Shown piece by piece: positions 48,700 to 60,518 of a stretch of 64,000 bases of DNA (position 1 is its first letter; each line of letters begins with the position of its first letter). This DNA comes from Sesamum alatum. Its lineage: Eukaryota > Streptophyta > Magnoliopsida > Lamiales > Pedaliaceae. The notes under the pieces were generated by a model. The model saw only the letters and a list, made by a program, of their open reading frames with translations, did not search any database and was not told the DNA's origin. The translations under genes were made by a program, and so were the position numbers. The stretch spans positions 2,170,001-2,234,000 of the forward strand of contig JACGWO010000007.1 of the NCBI GenBank assembly GCA_034509735.1, given 5' to 3'.

Positions 48700-49688
48700 C
48701 TCTGAGAATAACTGGACCAGCCTCGTTCAACCAAATATGAAGGTTGTTTCTCATATGAAAAACGTATTTGGGCTTTACACGGTTTTAAGTTGCCACCGCC
48801 GCAACCAAATTTCAAGACTTACATGGACAATTACCTTTGTTGCATTATTACCTTTAGTTTTTTATTTGAATCTTTGTTTACTTTAATACTACTTATTAAT
48901 TAATTAATTATAAATTATTATAATTTTTCTGGTATTTAATATTTTGAGTTTCACAAGTATTAATATTAATGGTTCTTATTCCTAATCCATTCAATCATAA
49001 TATCATATCATATTTGCGCAATATCAAAGAGATTTTTACACTCCCTTCATTTTATTGCTTCTTTAGAATATAAAAAGTTTAAAGTTTCGTAGAAACATTT
49101 TTTTCTATACTATTTATATGCCTTGTAAGAGTAAATTATATGGCTCTTAAGATACCATTGTTGACACCCTATAAAAAATATAACTATAATTTTACAAAGC
49201 ATGAAATTGTTTTGATGATGCCAAAATAAGTCCAATCACCAAAACATCTCTGAATATAGGTGTAATTGTCGGATTGTCATTGGATAGTTATTTTCCTTGT
49301 GAGTTAGTGGGGTGATGTAAATTACTAAAATGCCCCTAATAATTAAATTGTAACCGTTAGATGGTAGGCGGTTGGAGGGTAAATCTATCTTTGCGTCCCT
49401 CCACATTTACTATAAATAGGACGTTTAGTCCATTGTGAAACTTCACTATCTACTTTTGAAATAATATTGTTAAGAGAAATTCTTAAGTTCTTGACTCGCG
49501 ACTCGTGATTGTACTTTGATCAAACGCTTCCCAATTTTCACCCCATCATGTTTGTATAATTAAACTGGGGCGTCAACTTAATATACCCTTAAGAAAAGTA
49601 TAACAAGAAGTGTAATAGTATTTCTTGAAAAATCTTCTTTGCTTGCGAACAAATTAATCTTTCTACGATGTGATTATTAACTTAAGTT

Positions 49689-49731
<43 letters not shown>

Positions 49732-49972
49732 GAGATGTAATGGAAGCTGAACTGGGAAAATGTAGAAAGAAAATTTCAGTCTCAAGGGCAAAAGGACAAC
49801 ATGAACTCAACAACAAACAAGGATCACATACGCTGAATCAGTCAGTTAGCCTCTTCCTTATTCCCTACCCTAAATCAACATCATCATCCATTACAACTGT
49901 GGACTATATTATCCTATATCAGCAAGCAACTGTGTCAGAAAACCAACTTCATCTTTCTTCGGTTACCACCTC
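48700..49972. other. intergenic DNA with GA microsatellite
   Basis: The part near 48700-48790 is probably leader and promoter of the small minus-strand gene. The remainder is AT-rich with no gene. A (GA)n run occupies about 49689-49728. The part from about 49740 is likely 3' UTR of the cyclotransferase gene. Confidence 0.5.
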
Positions 49973-51537
49973 TCAAGAATCCATCGCAATTGCTTCAGGC
50001 AATGCTGTCAACTTGAGGGGCGAGAACGGCTTGAGGGACACATCGGTCGGGGCAGACAACTTCTTCTCCTTGAGCACACCGCCAACGACTCCAAGAACCT
50101 TCCTCACTTCATTTGCCAGCTCGATTACATAGTCGTCTTCATGACCTGTTCGGACATAAATAACAGTTTATCAAGAACTCAAACGAATTTGTATTTGGAT
50201 TGAAGGATTTGATTATACAGAATCATTACCGATATCAAACATGGCTTTCTCCAATAAGAAGAGGTAGTCCCGGTTGTTGCCACACGGGCCGAAGGCCGTT
50301 GCAATTTGCCTAGCCATGTCCTCCAATGGAGCAGGTCCTAAGTAGTACTTATTCGATATCCTGTCCGGAGTGGACGTAAACCTGCAACATCAAACGGTAA
50401 TTCTCTTACACTGATGACTGATTTAAGATGGAAATCAAAGGGAATGAAATGTGAAAACTTTACTTACACTATCACCCCAGTTAACAAGGGCTGCTCAGGT
50501 TCACCTTCCTAAGTTGTAAGAAAGAAACACATCATCAACACCGACAACAATGGACAATGTCGAAATGTTAATAGAGAAATGAAAGAACAACTCACTTTGA
50601 AGAAGTCTACCAAAGTTTTCTGATCATACTCACACTCTCTTCGTTCCAGATACTAAACATAACATCAACAAGAACAACTGTGAGAGCCACATTCTAACAT
50701 CTAACTGCCAAAACAATACTAGAAAATTTGATCGCAGGATGTCTTCATGGGACAAAAGAGTTTTAAACAAATAGATAAAGCGCGGGGCATACCGCCATAG
50801 CTGCTTTTTCTTTCTCCGGCCCTCCACGCACACAATAGGCAGCTCCCCACTAGAAATAAGAACAAGAATCACAAGTTCAAGACCAAATATTCCAAAATTC
50901 AGCAAATGTACATGTAATAAAACAAGGCAAACATGCAAGAAACTGGCAAATTAAGGACCACATTGCTGAATTGGGCCTTTAATTTGAACATTTCTTCACA
51001 TTTGAAGAAAAACAAGATTCATCAATTCTTGATAACTAGAAGCAAATGTCTTTTAATGCGACACAATTCAACAGAAAACTCAAGCATTTAACTTACGCAG
51101 ACAGCTCCTTCCTCCTGTTCCAAAGTGCAGGTTCTTGCAGGGTGCTCTGGCGTGCCTCTGTGATCAATGCAAGCTGAATCAAACCAAAACATGTCAGAAT
51201 CAGACATCAAAACACCAAGACCAAACGGAAACAACTCAAACATTGCCGTTTATGGCACTCTCAAATTGACTTCAAACTTCAAACCCGCCAAAATACACAC
51301 TACTTCAAGAAAATGCATTACGAACATCAAATGATTTCGAGCATTTGGACTCCCAAATCCACTGAAACAATACACAAACACACGGCAGAAACAAAAACCG
51401 ACAACAATAAATAGGAAAGAGAACATACCAAGATCAAACACACGCTTGTAATCCTTAACGAACCCAATCACCTTCTCATCAAATTCAAAACCCGGGTTCC
51501 AAACCAACGACCCGTATCCAAAAACCCAGAACACCAT
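49973..51537 (-). CDS. GGCT2;2: gamma-glutamylcyclotransferase, ChaC/GGCT2 type
   Basis: Cytosolic enzyme that splits glutathione (gamma-glutamyl-Cys-Gly) into 5-oxoproline and Cys-Gly. Seven minus-strand exons, 51537-51429, 51173-51097, 50849-50793, 50652-50596, 50508-50468, 50381-50230 and 50145-49973, keep frame and give 221 residues, the usual size. The N-terminus [20 protein letters not shown] contains the substrate-binding YGSL loop of the family. Then follow [83 protein letters not shown] and [18 protein letters not shown], all in the family order. A GA microsatellite (about 51641-51664) lies in the presumed leader. Arabidopsis GGCT2;1-2;3 act in glutathione recycling and heavy-metal tolerance. 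Assignment to GGCT2;2 (At4g31290) rests on gene order, so the paralog is less certain than the family. Confidence 0.93.
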
Positions 51538-51641
51538 CTCTTCTCTTTTCCCCTTTTCCGCTCAAAAACGCTCCGCCACACTAACCAAAAGCGCAAACAG
51601 ATCAACCCACAACGAAGCTGATAATGCAACTTCGACAATAT

Positions 51642-51673
<32 letters not shown>

Positions 51674-52132
51674 TATTATGTTGTTCTTGAATCTCTCTCT
51701 CCGTCTGTAAATGGGTTGTTGCGATGGAGACAGAGGCGATGGTGAAATATGTGACGGTATTTATAGCGGCGGACGAAAGAAAGCGTGTTTTGGAACTTGA
51801 AGCTGCTGGCAGTTATGGCTTCCCATGTATGTATATGTATGTATGTATGTATGTGGATCACGTGTTGGATTAAATTCATAATTATTGTCCCTAATTTCCT
51901 ATTTTCTCTCTAATTAAATATTTAATATAAAACGAGAAAATCCATAAATCAAAATATCTTGTTTTTGACTGAATTAAATTAACTATTTCCATACAGTATT
52001 ATTGAAATCCAAATATATAGTATAAAATTGATGTGATCAAAGTACAATAATCTTACCAAAAGTATGTTAATAATCTCATAATTATGGCATAATTAATGTA
52101 GGTGAAACTTTTGTAATCTCTATTATTACATA
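51538..52132. other. leader and promoter region of the cyclotransferase gene
   Basis: A GA dinucleotide run lies about 105 bp before the start codon (minus strand). A tatg/gtat repeat at 51825-51854 and AT-rich DNA follow. The open frame on the minus strand at about 51879-51676 shows no family resemblance. Confidence 0.45.
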
Positions 52133-52562
52133 GGGTAAATTACAACCACCTCCCATAAAGTTTGACATAATTACAAATACCTCTCCGTTGTTTGATAAAT
52201 TACAAATACCTTTTTGAGGTTTGTAATTTTTAACCAAATGCCTGAAATTGATCATTTTGCTCTTGATTTTTTAGTTAAAATTGTAGAAAAATCAATCAAG
52301 ACAAACGGCATTATTGCTCCTCTATGTAAAAAACTTAAGAAACCTCTCCATATGCATTGTAGTACAAAAAAAATAAAAAAAATTAAGAATAATTCAGTTT
52401 GCATAAGGACATTTTGATCAGTTTTTACCTATTAAAATGGGTGGGAAATGGGTTGTTTGTTAGACAATTACAAATTTTATGTGGGGTATTTATAATTTTT
52501 CAAATAATAAGTAAGTATTTATAATTTTACCAAATCTCAGAGATGGTAGCTGAAATTTAATC
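52133..52562. mobile_element. Mutator-type MITE, family A, copy 4 (inverted)
   Basis: The 430-bp element begins GGGTAAATTACAACCACC; the right end ggtagctgaaatttaatc is a decayed inverse. The interior runs opposite to copies 1 and 3. It is flanked by perfect direct repeats TTATTACATA (52123-52132 and 52563-52572), of which nine bases form the Mutator-length duplication. Confidence 0.82.
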
Positions 52563-52659
52563 TTATTACATAAGCTATATATTTTTGTATTTTCTCAATC
52601 CCACAAACCATGGGTTGACTGAAAATTCAATTAACTTGTAAAAGTGGTAAATTTGTAAA

Positions 52660-52702
<43 letters not shown>

Positions 52703-53566
52703 TTTTTTTTAAATAATCTATTTACTGTATTTGGATTGATTGACTTGAGTGGAAGATTTGGATAAATAATTTCAAATAACTCTACATTAGGAAAGTATGA
52801 AACAAAAGAAGATTTTTCTATATTAGAAAATTTTAAAATCCATCAATATTTGAAAATATAGTTTAAATTTACAGATAAAGATTGAAAATCGTTTGAATTT
52901 AGAATTCTCGGATATGACATAAAACTACATGTTATGTGGGTTGAAAATTTTTAAATTTAATATTAGGAGACTGAAAATCGAATTAACTCCAACAAACATT
53001 TTGGGTTGAAATATTTCAAATTTAATTAAAAATTTCAAGATATATATAATTGTCAATATTCATTAAAAAATTGAAAATTTTGTAATTTTTTTTTATATCT
53101 TTTTTAAATAATCTAGACCTTTCTATAAAATGGAAAGACTAATTTTTCTTTTTTTGTTTTTACAGTAAAAGTGAATCCGGTTTGAAGTTGTGATTTAATT
53201 TCAAATGGGGCGAACATGATTTGAATATAATCTTTTATAGATTAAAATATTTTAAAAAGGAAATAAAAAAAATAGGTTACCAAATTAAATATTATACTTA
53301 CTAAAACCTAAAATTAATTGTAATTAATTTACATTATCTGATCCGTTTGAATTTGAGTGAAGTTGTCATTAATTTCATGTCAAAGTTCATTGAACCTGGA
53401 CGCTTTTCATTCAGTAAAATCGTTACGGTAAGAAGTTGAAAATCTTGTCTGTGAACCGACACAAGGTTAACCAGATCAAAAGATTAACATTACAAGTTTT
53501 AGGTTAGATTCATTGAATGTGGACAGTCTACCTCGTTCATCACACATTATTAACCACATTAATTAA
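52563..53566. other. AT-rich intergenic DNA with (AAT)n microsatellite
   Basis: A run of about fourteen AAT units occupies 52660-52702. No gene or RNA is supportable in the rest. Confidence 0.55.
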
Positions 53567-54092
53567 GGAATAATTATACCGTCCTTTCGTGTAGTTTGAT
53601 AATTATATATTGACCCTATGTAGTTTGCAAAATTATATTTAGTACTTTTGATATTTGTTTTCGTTCTACAAATAGACTCTTCAGTTAGTCAAAATTTACT
53701 GAATTTGCTGATATTATAAAAAAAAAAGACAATAAAAATCTAAATGAACTTTTGATTGACTTGTAACTGATCTATTGCAGGTCAAATAATTTTTTTTCTA
53801 ATAAAACTACCATTTTATATTTTCACACGCGCTAATACATGTGAGGAGGTATATTTTCATCTTTATTATAATAGTTTGATCAGAAAATATTTATTTGCCC
53901 TGCAATAAGTCAATAGAAATCAATATATGGTAAATATGAATTTTTATTTATTTTTCTATAAGACCAACAAATTTCATGAATTTTGACTATTTGTTAGACA
54001 AAAACAAACGTGAGGAGTATTAAATATAATTTTTCAAACTATAAAAAATTTAATGTAATTATACCAAACGTTAGGGACGGTGTAATGATCCT
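53567..54092. mobile_element. MITE family B, full-length copy
   Basis: The 526-bp element begins GGAATAATTATACCGTCC and ends ggacggtgtaatgatcct, an imperfect inverse. It is flanked by attaattaa on both sides (53558-53566 and 54093-54101), a 9-bp duplication, though its low complexity weakens the evidence. It contains the family motifs gcaataagtcaatag and ttcatgaattttgacta. Confidence 0.68.
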
Positions 54093-54511
54093 ATTAATTA
54101 AACAATAAGCGTTTCACCTTGTCAATATTTGATAGGTCTAAAAAAATAATAATCATTTTCTTCTTCTTTATTTTTGGAAAAACTTTTTCTTTTTAGAAAT
54201 AATACTCACTTTCTGAAAAAAAATAAAATAAAAGAATATGTAAACTTTACTATTTTCTCTTTGGATGCAATATTCGATAATTTATTGGATTTTCTTAATA
54301 CAAGTAATTGACTTGTATTTCATACATCAATCCACTTCTCACTTATTTGTATTTATTTTTTTATTTTTTTCTGTCAATATATTTTTTAAAGAAAAAATTA
54401 ACCCATCAATCACAATCTTTGTAAGATTAATTAATTAAATAGGACCAATAATTAATTAATCGAATTGACATTATCTCTACCCTTTATATGAGAGGTTCTG
54501 GGTTTTAATCG

Positions 54512-54875
54512 TGATGGTGTATAATTTGGGAGACTGTAAATCTAAGCACGGTGACTCGAAACGACGTCATGAGGTAAAGCAATTCTTAAAACTCTTCCAA
54601 AAGTAGGAAAAATAAACTTGTATAAAAATGAATGAGATGCTTTTACAAAGGATTTCCCCCCTATTTATAGCAAACGATATGGGGTAAAAATACGACATTG
54701 TCCCTCAACCGCCTTAAATTTACCTGTCGAGATTTAATCTGAGGAGGTGCCTTGGTAATTTGGCATCACCCCACTAACCTACCTATAACTTCCACTAAAT
54801 GACATTTTCGTAAATAATTGTACATCTGGGGGTATTTTGGTACTATAGCTAAGCTAATTTATTTTAGTACCATCA
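54512..54875 (-). repeat. 3' LTR of the retrotransposon
   Basis: On the element's (minus) strand it starts TGATGGTACTAAAATAAA and ends TACACCATCA. It is the same length as the copy at 58559-58922. Confidence 0.85.
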
Positions 54876-56980
54876 GCAGCCCCACAAACTCCTAAACACT
54901 AAGAATAGTATTTAGGAGTTGCCTCAAATTTGTATGCCCGTTGCTTGCAGGATTGAACCCTTCAGATACTTGCTATATCATTGTTACTCTTTTGTTAAAC
55001 TTTAGCAGAGAGCCCCACCACTATCTCATCATCATCTGATCTGTTTCCATCTTCGGCTGACCAACCTGCGATAGTTGTTGTTCTCATTCTTCCACAAAAT
55101 ATTATTATTAAAAATAACAAAGTATAAAAAATCATGGAAGCACTAATTGAATATTCTGAAAAAATATGATCATGTGCATGTGCATGCTTTTTGGCATCCA
55201 AAACTTCAACACATTATTTCATGAAAGGTAATTCTTAACAACTTTTTTTTTTAACATATATACCAAAATTTTGGCCGAGGAAATTGTGAAAAATAGATTA
55301 TATTCTCCACAATTTTGGCCGAGGCTGTGAGGAATTAACCAAATGGGCCAAGGCTTGTATGCCTCGGTCCACATCAGGTCGAGGCAGCATGCCTTGATCA
55401 ATATATTGGTCGAGGCATGTTGCCTCGACCAGGTTTTGGTCCGCCTCGACCAAATTTTAATCAAAGCGTGTTCTGAGCGTTTTATCTTAGCATTTTTTCG
55501 GCCGTGATGGCTTGTTGTTGTATACGTATGCTCCCGAACTTCCAAATGCTTCTGGAAAATTTGGAAGTTCTAACAGATAATTTGATTCTGATTCATCTTC
55601 CTCTTCTTGATAATGCTCCATTTTGATGTAGAGTCTTTTTCTTTTGGGATTCCTCTTGGCACAAGTCCCTATTCTACTGGAGCTCTTTTTTCTTCTTGTT
55701 CCTTCTTCTACTAGGGTTCTTTTTCCTTGATCTTCTATTTCTGCCACGGGTTTCTTCCTTCTTGGGACCTTTCTTTATACAGGCTCTTTCTCTTTTGAGA
55801 CTACTCTTGGTTCAACTCCTTCCCTTATTGGGATTCCTTGTCTCTATGTATAAACTTGGTGGGATATTCTGACTTTCTTCCTCTTGCTTTGTTCGGTCTG
55901 TCTTCTTGGTCTCAACCACATTCCAGAAAAAATGTCGAAACGATTTGGCTCGAGTATTTGGCTTTTCATCTCTTTCCTTGCAGTAGTTTTTATTTTTAGA
56001 CTTCCAAAAGTCATCATTCGTTAATCTGAGAAAAACAGAAATAATTCGCTAGTCTGAAAGAATTTTAGGATGTCACGCACTTTAAGAAAATGTCCAACGA
56101 GGCATCGTCGTGGGTCCGTCGATGGTGGACTGTGGCATTTCCGAGGCACGCCTTGGCCAGAGTCTGGCCGTGGCCCCCCGCCTCGGTCGAATTTCGTCCG
56201 AGGGGGTCTTGTTGCCCCTCCTTCTTCCTCTCTTACTTGCTGAAGTGGTCGATTTTGATCACGAAGTGATTTTGGTTTAGGGCACCAGGAACGTTCATCT
56301 GATTTGCTAGATTATTCCAAAAATTAAAGCTAGGAAAAATTTGGAAACCCCTCGATTTCCTTCGATGTCGCGCATCAGCCACTTCGCTCCTAATTCTTTC
56401 GCGTACTTGGAAGAGTCTCTTCCGGCGTTGCGGGATCGTGGTGCCACTTCCTCTCTTGAGGTTTTTTGATATTTTGTTTATCCTTGGGAGAGTTGTTAAG
56501 GACTCGTTCTTCTAAGTCTTCCTCTCCACAGTTGTAAAATTTTTCTAGAGGCTTAGTGTGTTTGCAAGCCCGATTCGCGAGTCTGTTCTCGCCTTTCGTC
56601 AAGGAAGGGAGATGAGGTTGCTCGCTCCCTCATCCTCTGCAACCTCGTATGCCGCCATAGAGGCGAGGGGGACCTTGCCCCTTTGATGACTATTTGTGAT
56701 TGCGTTGCGTTGCGTCATATTTGTATCACCTCGCGTCGCGACGCGTCATGTTGACTGTGTGTTGCACCATATATCGCGTTGCGTCAAGTTGCACCGCGGT
56801 GCATCCCGTGAGACTTTTTAGAAGCTCTGTAGAAGTTCTCTTGGTTGGAACACTCTTGGACCTTTGTGGGAGGTCTTTGTCATTTTTGGGGAACTTTTTA
56901 AGGGTTCGTTTTTATATATTTTCAAAATTGATTCCTCTATTGTTCATTATATTAAGTTGATTCTTTTTAGACTAAATATT

Positions 56981-57473
56981 AATGTGAGGGACAATCCCCC
57001 TCTTATAAGCAAAATATCAATGTGAGGGGCAATTCCCCTCATTTGAACAAGGTATCAATGTGAGGGGCCATCCCCCATTTTTAGACAAAATGTCAGTGTG
57101 AGGGGCAATCCCCCTCTTTTAAACAAGATATTTATGTGAGGGGTCATCCCCATCTCTTAAATAAGATATTAATGTGTGGGGTCATCCCCCTCTCTTAGAT
57201 AAGATATTAATGTGAGGGGCCATACCCCTCTTTTAGATAAAATATTAATATGAGGGGCAATCCCCCTCTTATAAGCAAAATATCAATGTGAGGGGCAATC
57301 CCCCTCTTCTATACAAAACATCAGTGTGAGGGGCAATCCCCCTCTTTTATACAAGATATCGATGTGAGGGGCCATTCCCCTGTAAGAGTGTTAGTGTGAG
57401 GGGTCATCCCCCTCCTTTGCTAAATAAAGTATTAAATGTGAGGGACCATCCCCCTCTCTTGCTCAATAAAGTA
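56981..57473. repeat. 38-bp tandem array of hairpin units in the retrotransposon
   Basis: Units begin at 56981, 57019, 57057, 57095, 57133, 57171, 57209, 57247, 57285, 57323 and 57361, an exact 38-bp spacing, then at about 57393 and 57435 with altered spacing. Each contains aatgtgaggggcaatccccc followed by tc, so GAGGGG pairs with CCCCTC around a short loop. Spacers are AT-rich. There are about 13 units, each differing by several substitutions. Confidence 0.88.
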
Positions 57474-57816
57474 TAAATAATGACTCTACAACAAGTTGGA
57501 AGTCGCTATCCGCCCTCGCATATGTCACTCCTGCAGCGTAAGCCAGCTTTCTCCCCTTGCATATGTCGCTCCTGCGACGCAAGTCAGCTTTCTCCCTTGC
57601 TTAGCTCATCACACTCCGACTCGTTCTTGGATCCGCTGGCGACACTGCTGCACTTTTGCCAAAGATGATACGGTTGGAGTGCGTCCTATTTCTCTCACCT
57701 CAACTCCTTCGGCTTGCCTTGCTCTCTGAGCGACTCTCTCAACTTGCTTCATATCTCTTCCTACTGGGCCTCCCGAGGTAATCCTCATAACTCAATCAGT
57801 TGGGAGGTTGTCCTTG

Positions 57817-58523
57817 CTAGCTCATTCTGCTTCCTGCTTTACTCCCACATGCCACGTGCTTGTCTCCGAAAGCGGTTTCCTGGAGTTCTTGTTTCCTTTG
57901 TCCCACGAATTCTTGCAAGTAATATCTTCGGATCAACTCCTCGACCTCATTCTTCAAGTAGTGGTATTCCTCCGAGCTATGGTCTCGATCCCAGTCCTTG
58001 TCGCTTGGTTGCATCGAGCGTTTAAGTTCGCGAGGTCCAGGGGGTGTATTGAGCCAAATCCCCCGGGGGCGCATGTCTACGTTCACGCTTATTTCCTTCT
58101 GCCCTTAGGGGACCCTTTCTCTTCCTCTGTAGCCCTCACGGTGGCTTGGGCGGATGCATCCTCCACCAACTAGCGAAGAGTCCCGGGAGTTATCTGAATA
58201 ACTGGGGGTGGAGGTGGAGCCTCGACTTCTTCCTGCCTCTCCTCCTCCTAGGTGCGCTGGTGGATTCTTCAAGGCGCGGCCTTGCTCCTGCTGGGGGGAG
58301 CCTCGACCTCTTCCTGCCTCTCCTCCTCCTGGGTGCGTTGGTGGACTCTCCAAGGCGTGGCCTTGGCTCTACCTCTCCTCCCGCTGCCGTGCGCTAGTGG
58401 ACTATTCAAGGCGTGGTCTTGGCCTTGCCTCTCCTCCTGCTGGCCGTGCGCTTCCCTTCTTATCTCGGGTTCCTCTTGCCCCACGTTCGCGCTCATCGCC
58501 CTCGAACGAGTATTCATCTTCAT
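57817..58523 (-). pseudogene. gag-like remnant of the retrotransposon
   Basis: Minus-strand open segments in different frames (58523-58269, 58353-58105 and 58086-57817) are interrupted by frame changes. The last contains YHYLKNEVEELIRRYYLQEF, which resembles the segment of plant Ty3-type Gag proteins that follows the H-x-T-x-x-C region. The upstream segments are low-complexity and Glu/Arg/Gly-rich. It is not intact. Confidence 0.5.
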
Positions 58524-58545
58524 TGCCTAGACCAGGGTTCCCACA

Positions 58546-58555
58546 AACGGCGCCA
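58546..58555 (-). other. retrotransposon primer-binding site (tRNA-Asp)
   Basis: Minus-strand TGGCGCCGTT lies three bases after the end of the 5' LTR. It matches the complement of the last ten bases (AACGGCGCCA) of plant tRNA-Asp; the next bases diverge. Confidence 0.75.
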
Positions 58556-58558
58556 AGG

Positions 58559-58922
58559 TAATGGTGTAAAATTCGGGAGACTGTAGATCTAAGCACGGTG
58601 ATTCGAAACGACGTCGCGAGGCAAAACAACTCTTAAAACTCTTCCAAAAGTAGGAAAAATAAACTTGTATAAAAATGAATAAGATGCTTTTACAAAGGAT
58701 TTCCCCCCTATTTGTAGCAAACAATATGGGGTAAAAATATGACATTGTCCCTTAATCGCCTTAAATTTAACGGCCGAGATTTAATCTGAGGGGGTGCCTT
58801 GGTAATTTGGCATCACCCCACTAACCTACTTATAACTTTCACTAAATGGCATTTTCGTAAATAATTGTACATCTGAGGGTATTTTGGTAATATAGCTAAG
58901 CTAATTTATTTTAGTACCATCA
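58559..58922 (-). repeat. 5' LTR of the retrotransposon
   Basis: Direct repeat of 54512-54875. Its inner end reads TACACCATTA (minus strand), where the other copy has TACACCATCA, the only difference in the terminal inverted motif. Confidence 0.85.
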
Positions 58923-60518
58923 AATCCAAATTTATCCACACTTATTGTTGTAGATAAAATCGTATAAGTTGTAGTTTTATACACGATGCTTGAGGAATGT
59001 ATTTTCCAAGACCAAGGAATTAAGTCCAACCTAAATCATGCTATGGAGTCAAACTTAATTTACTCAACATCAGCAAGCCCAAATCCTACTGGTCCTTTCA
59101 CTGTTCGAGAGCTAATAAAACTACTAGTCCAACCTTTGTCACCTTACTGTTGGGGCAACAGTTAGCCCATGTTCAATATGAGCAAGTGTATGACCCATCC
59201 ACCTCATCAGACACGCCAAACTTATTCTACATAAAAAAAAGGTCACTTGACCCTAAGAGGGAGGTAATTGAATTCCTAGACTTGTGGTTGATATGGCGAG
59301 ATCTCTTCCTGTTGGTATGTCTCCCAGATGACGCGTCTAATGACAGGATAAAAATTATCCCTGAGAATTAGACTTTGGAAGGATTTTGGGGATATCTTAA
59401 CTTTCCTCAATCGATCCCTAAAACCCTCGTAACATTCTCCTAATAAAAAGTACACTCGATTTCTTTTCATTTTTCTACACTCCCCTTGCGCATTTCAATA
59501 TAAATATATATATATATATAATATATATATTTTCATATTTTCAGCACTCCACCTTTCGAATTACATAAATTATCTTATCAAAATCTCACGTTTTTTCTTG
59601 AGTTTCTTCATTTATTTCATCGAACGCTTTACTCATTTAAACATCTAGTGTTAATTCCCTATTTTGTTGGTTAGTCTTATGATAATCTTAGCATTTTCTC
59701 AATTCTCCGATCTTAATGGTGTTGTTGGACTCCGATACGAATCAATCTAATTGAAGCACATCCTTTTAATATTTTCAATTTTTTTGTCTATTATTTTTAT
59801 TTTTAATTATTTTATTATCTTTTTATATTTCTCTCACTCTTATCAAACTTTATCGAACTTTTTTTCTCTCTTCTCAACTTTCACAACTCTTTTTTCAATA
59901 TTCTTCATAACTTTGTTTTATTTTTTAAAATATTTTTAATTTATTCATTTAATATATATTTTCAATAATAATTAAATATTAAAATTTAAAAATTATTAAT
60001 GCACACATATTTAAGTTTGCCACATATAGTAATAGCGTAGAACGGATGAGAGGTAAAAATATCAATTTGGGCCTGTGGGTTCTTGACCTAACAGTTAACG
60101 GTGAGATGTCATCAATAAGTCTGAGATCATGAATTTGAGTTCTTATCGAAAGTGTGAATATTTATATAACTTTAATATATGTCCAAATTTTTATAATTTT
60201 AACGTATTTATTTCATATTTTCAGTTATATTTAGGTATTGATCGAATTAATGCTCAATTTATTAAAATATTAATAATAACAATATAATTATTATATTTTA
60301 AAAAAATTAATTATAACAATAAGTTAATAAACTCTTATTTTAAGCCATTGACACTCTCAAAATATGATAAAAACCCACAGTTAAAAAATAAAAAATAAAA
60401 AATTACCTTGTCGTAAAGAAATAATTACTGATTGTAGAGTGGATTGTTCTGTTGAGAATCAGAGGTATTATCAGTACCTCAATTCTTGAAGAAATTTGCA
60501 TTTGATAATCTTCAAGAA
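58923..60518. other. intergenic DNA, possible older repeat remnants
   Basis: No intact gene. Around 59000-59480 the sequence is more balanced in composition and ends in a tataaata-rich stretch, suggesting an old LTR or other transposon piece, without a second copy to confirm it. Near 60114-60141 a gagatcatgaatttgagttc motif resembles a decayed tRNA-derived SINE B box. The last 100 bp are presumably the leader of the trihelix gene. Confidence 0.4.

Larger units (their letters stand above)
54512..58922 (-). mobile_element. non-autonomous LTR retrotransposon (Ty3-type, decayed)
   Basis: Two 364-bp direct repeats (54512-54875 and 58559-58922) bound a 3.7-kb interior. By eye they differ at about 25 positions, near 7%, mostly transitions, so the insertion is not recent. 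Repeat ends are TGATGGT...ACCATCA. Just inside the right repeat is a minus-strand primer site TGGCGCCGTT, complementary to the 3' end of plant tRNA-Asp, which sets the orientation. Inside the left repeat on the minus strand is GTTTGTGGGGCTGC, a weak polypurine tract. A gag-like remnant lies at 57817-58523. No protease, reverse transcriptase or integrase was recognised, so mobility would have needed another element's enzymes. Flanking pentamers aatcg and aatcc differ at one base. Confidence 0.85.

Noticed and set aside
55487..55747. 86-codon Lys/Glu-rich minus-strand frame inside the LTR element
   Set aside because: Low complexity and no Gag, protease, RT or integrase motif; not enough to call a retrotransposon protein.
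56981..57473. CRISPR-like array (regular 38-bp repeats)
   Set aside because: Spacing is regular, but there are no distinct spacers: the whole 38-bp unit is repeated with scattered substitutions. It lies inside a plant LTR retrotransposon, and no cas genes exist.
59150..59371. 73-codon plus-strand frame right of the LTR element
   Set aside because: Balanced composition is suggestive of an old transposon piece, but no recognisable domain and no flanking structure support a gene call.
60486..60518. Upstream extension of the trihelix protein
   Set aside because: The frame is open but begins with TTG and has no ATG; the first ATG at 60519 gives a normal N-terminus.
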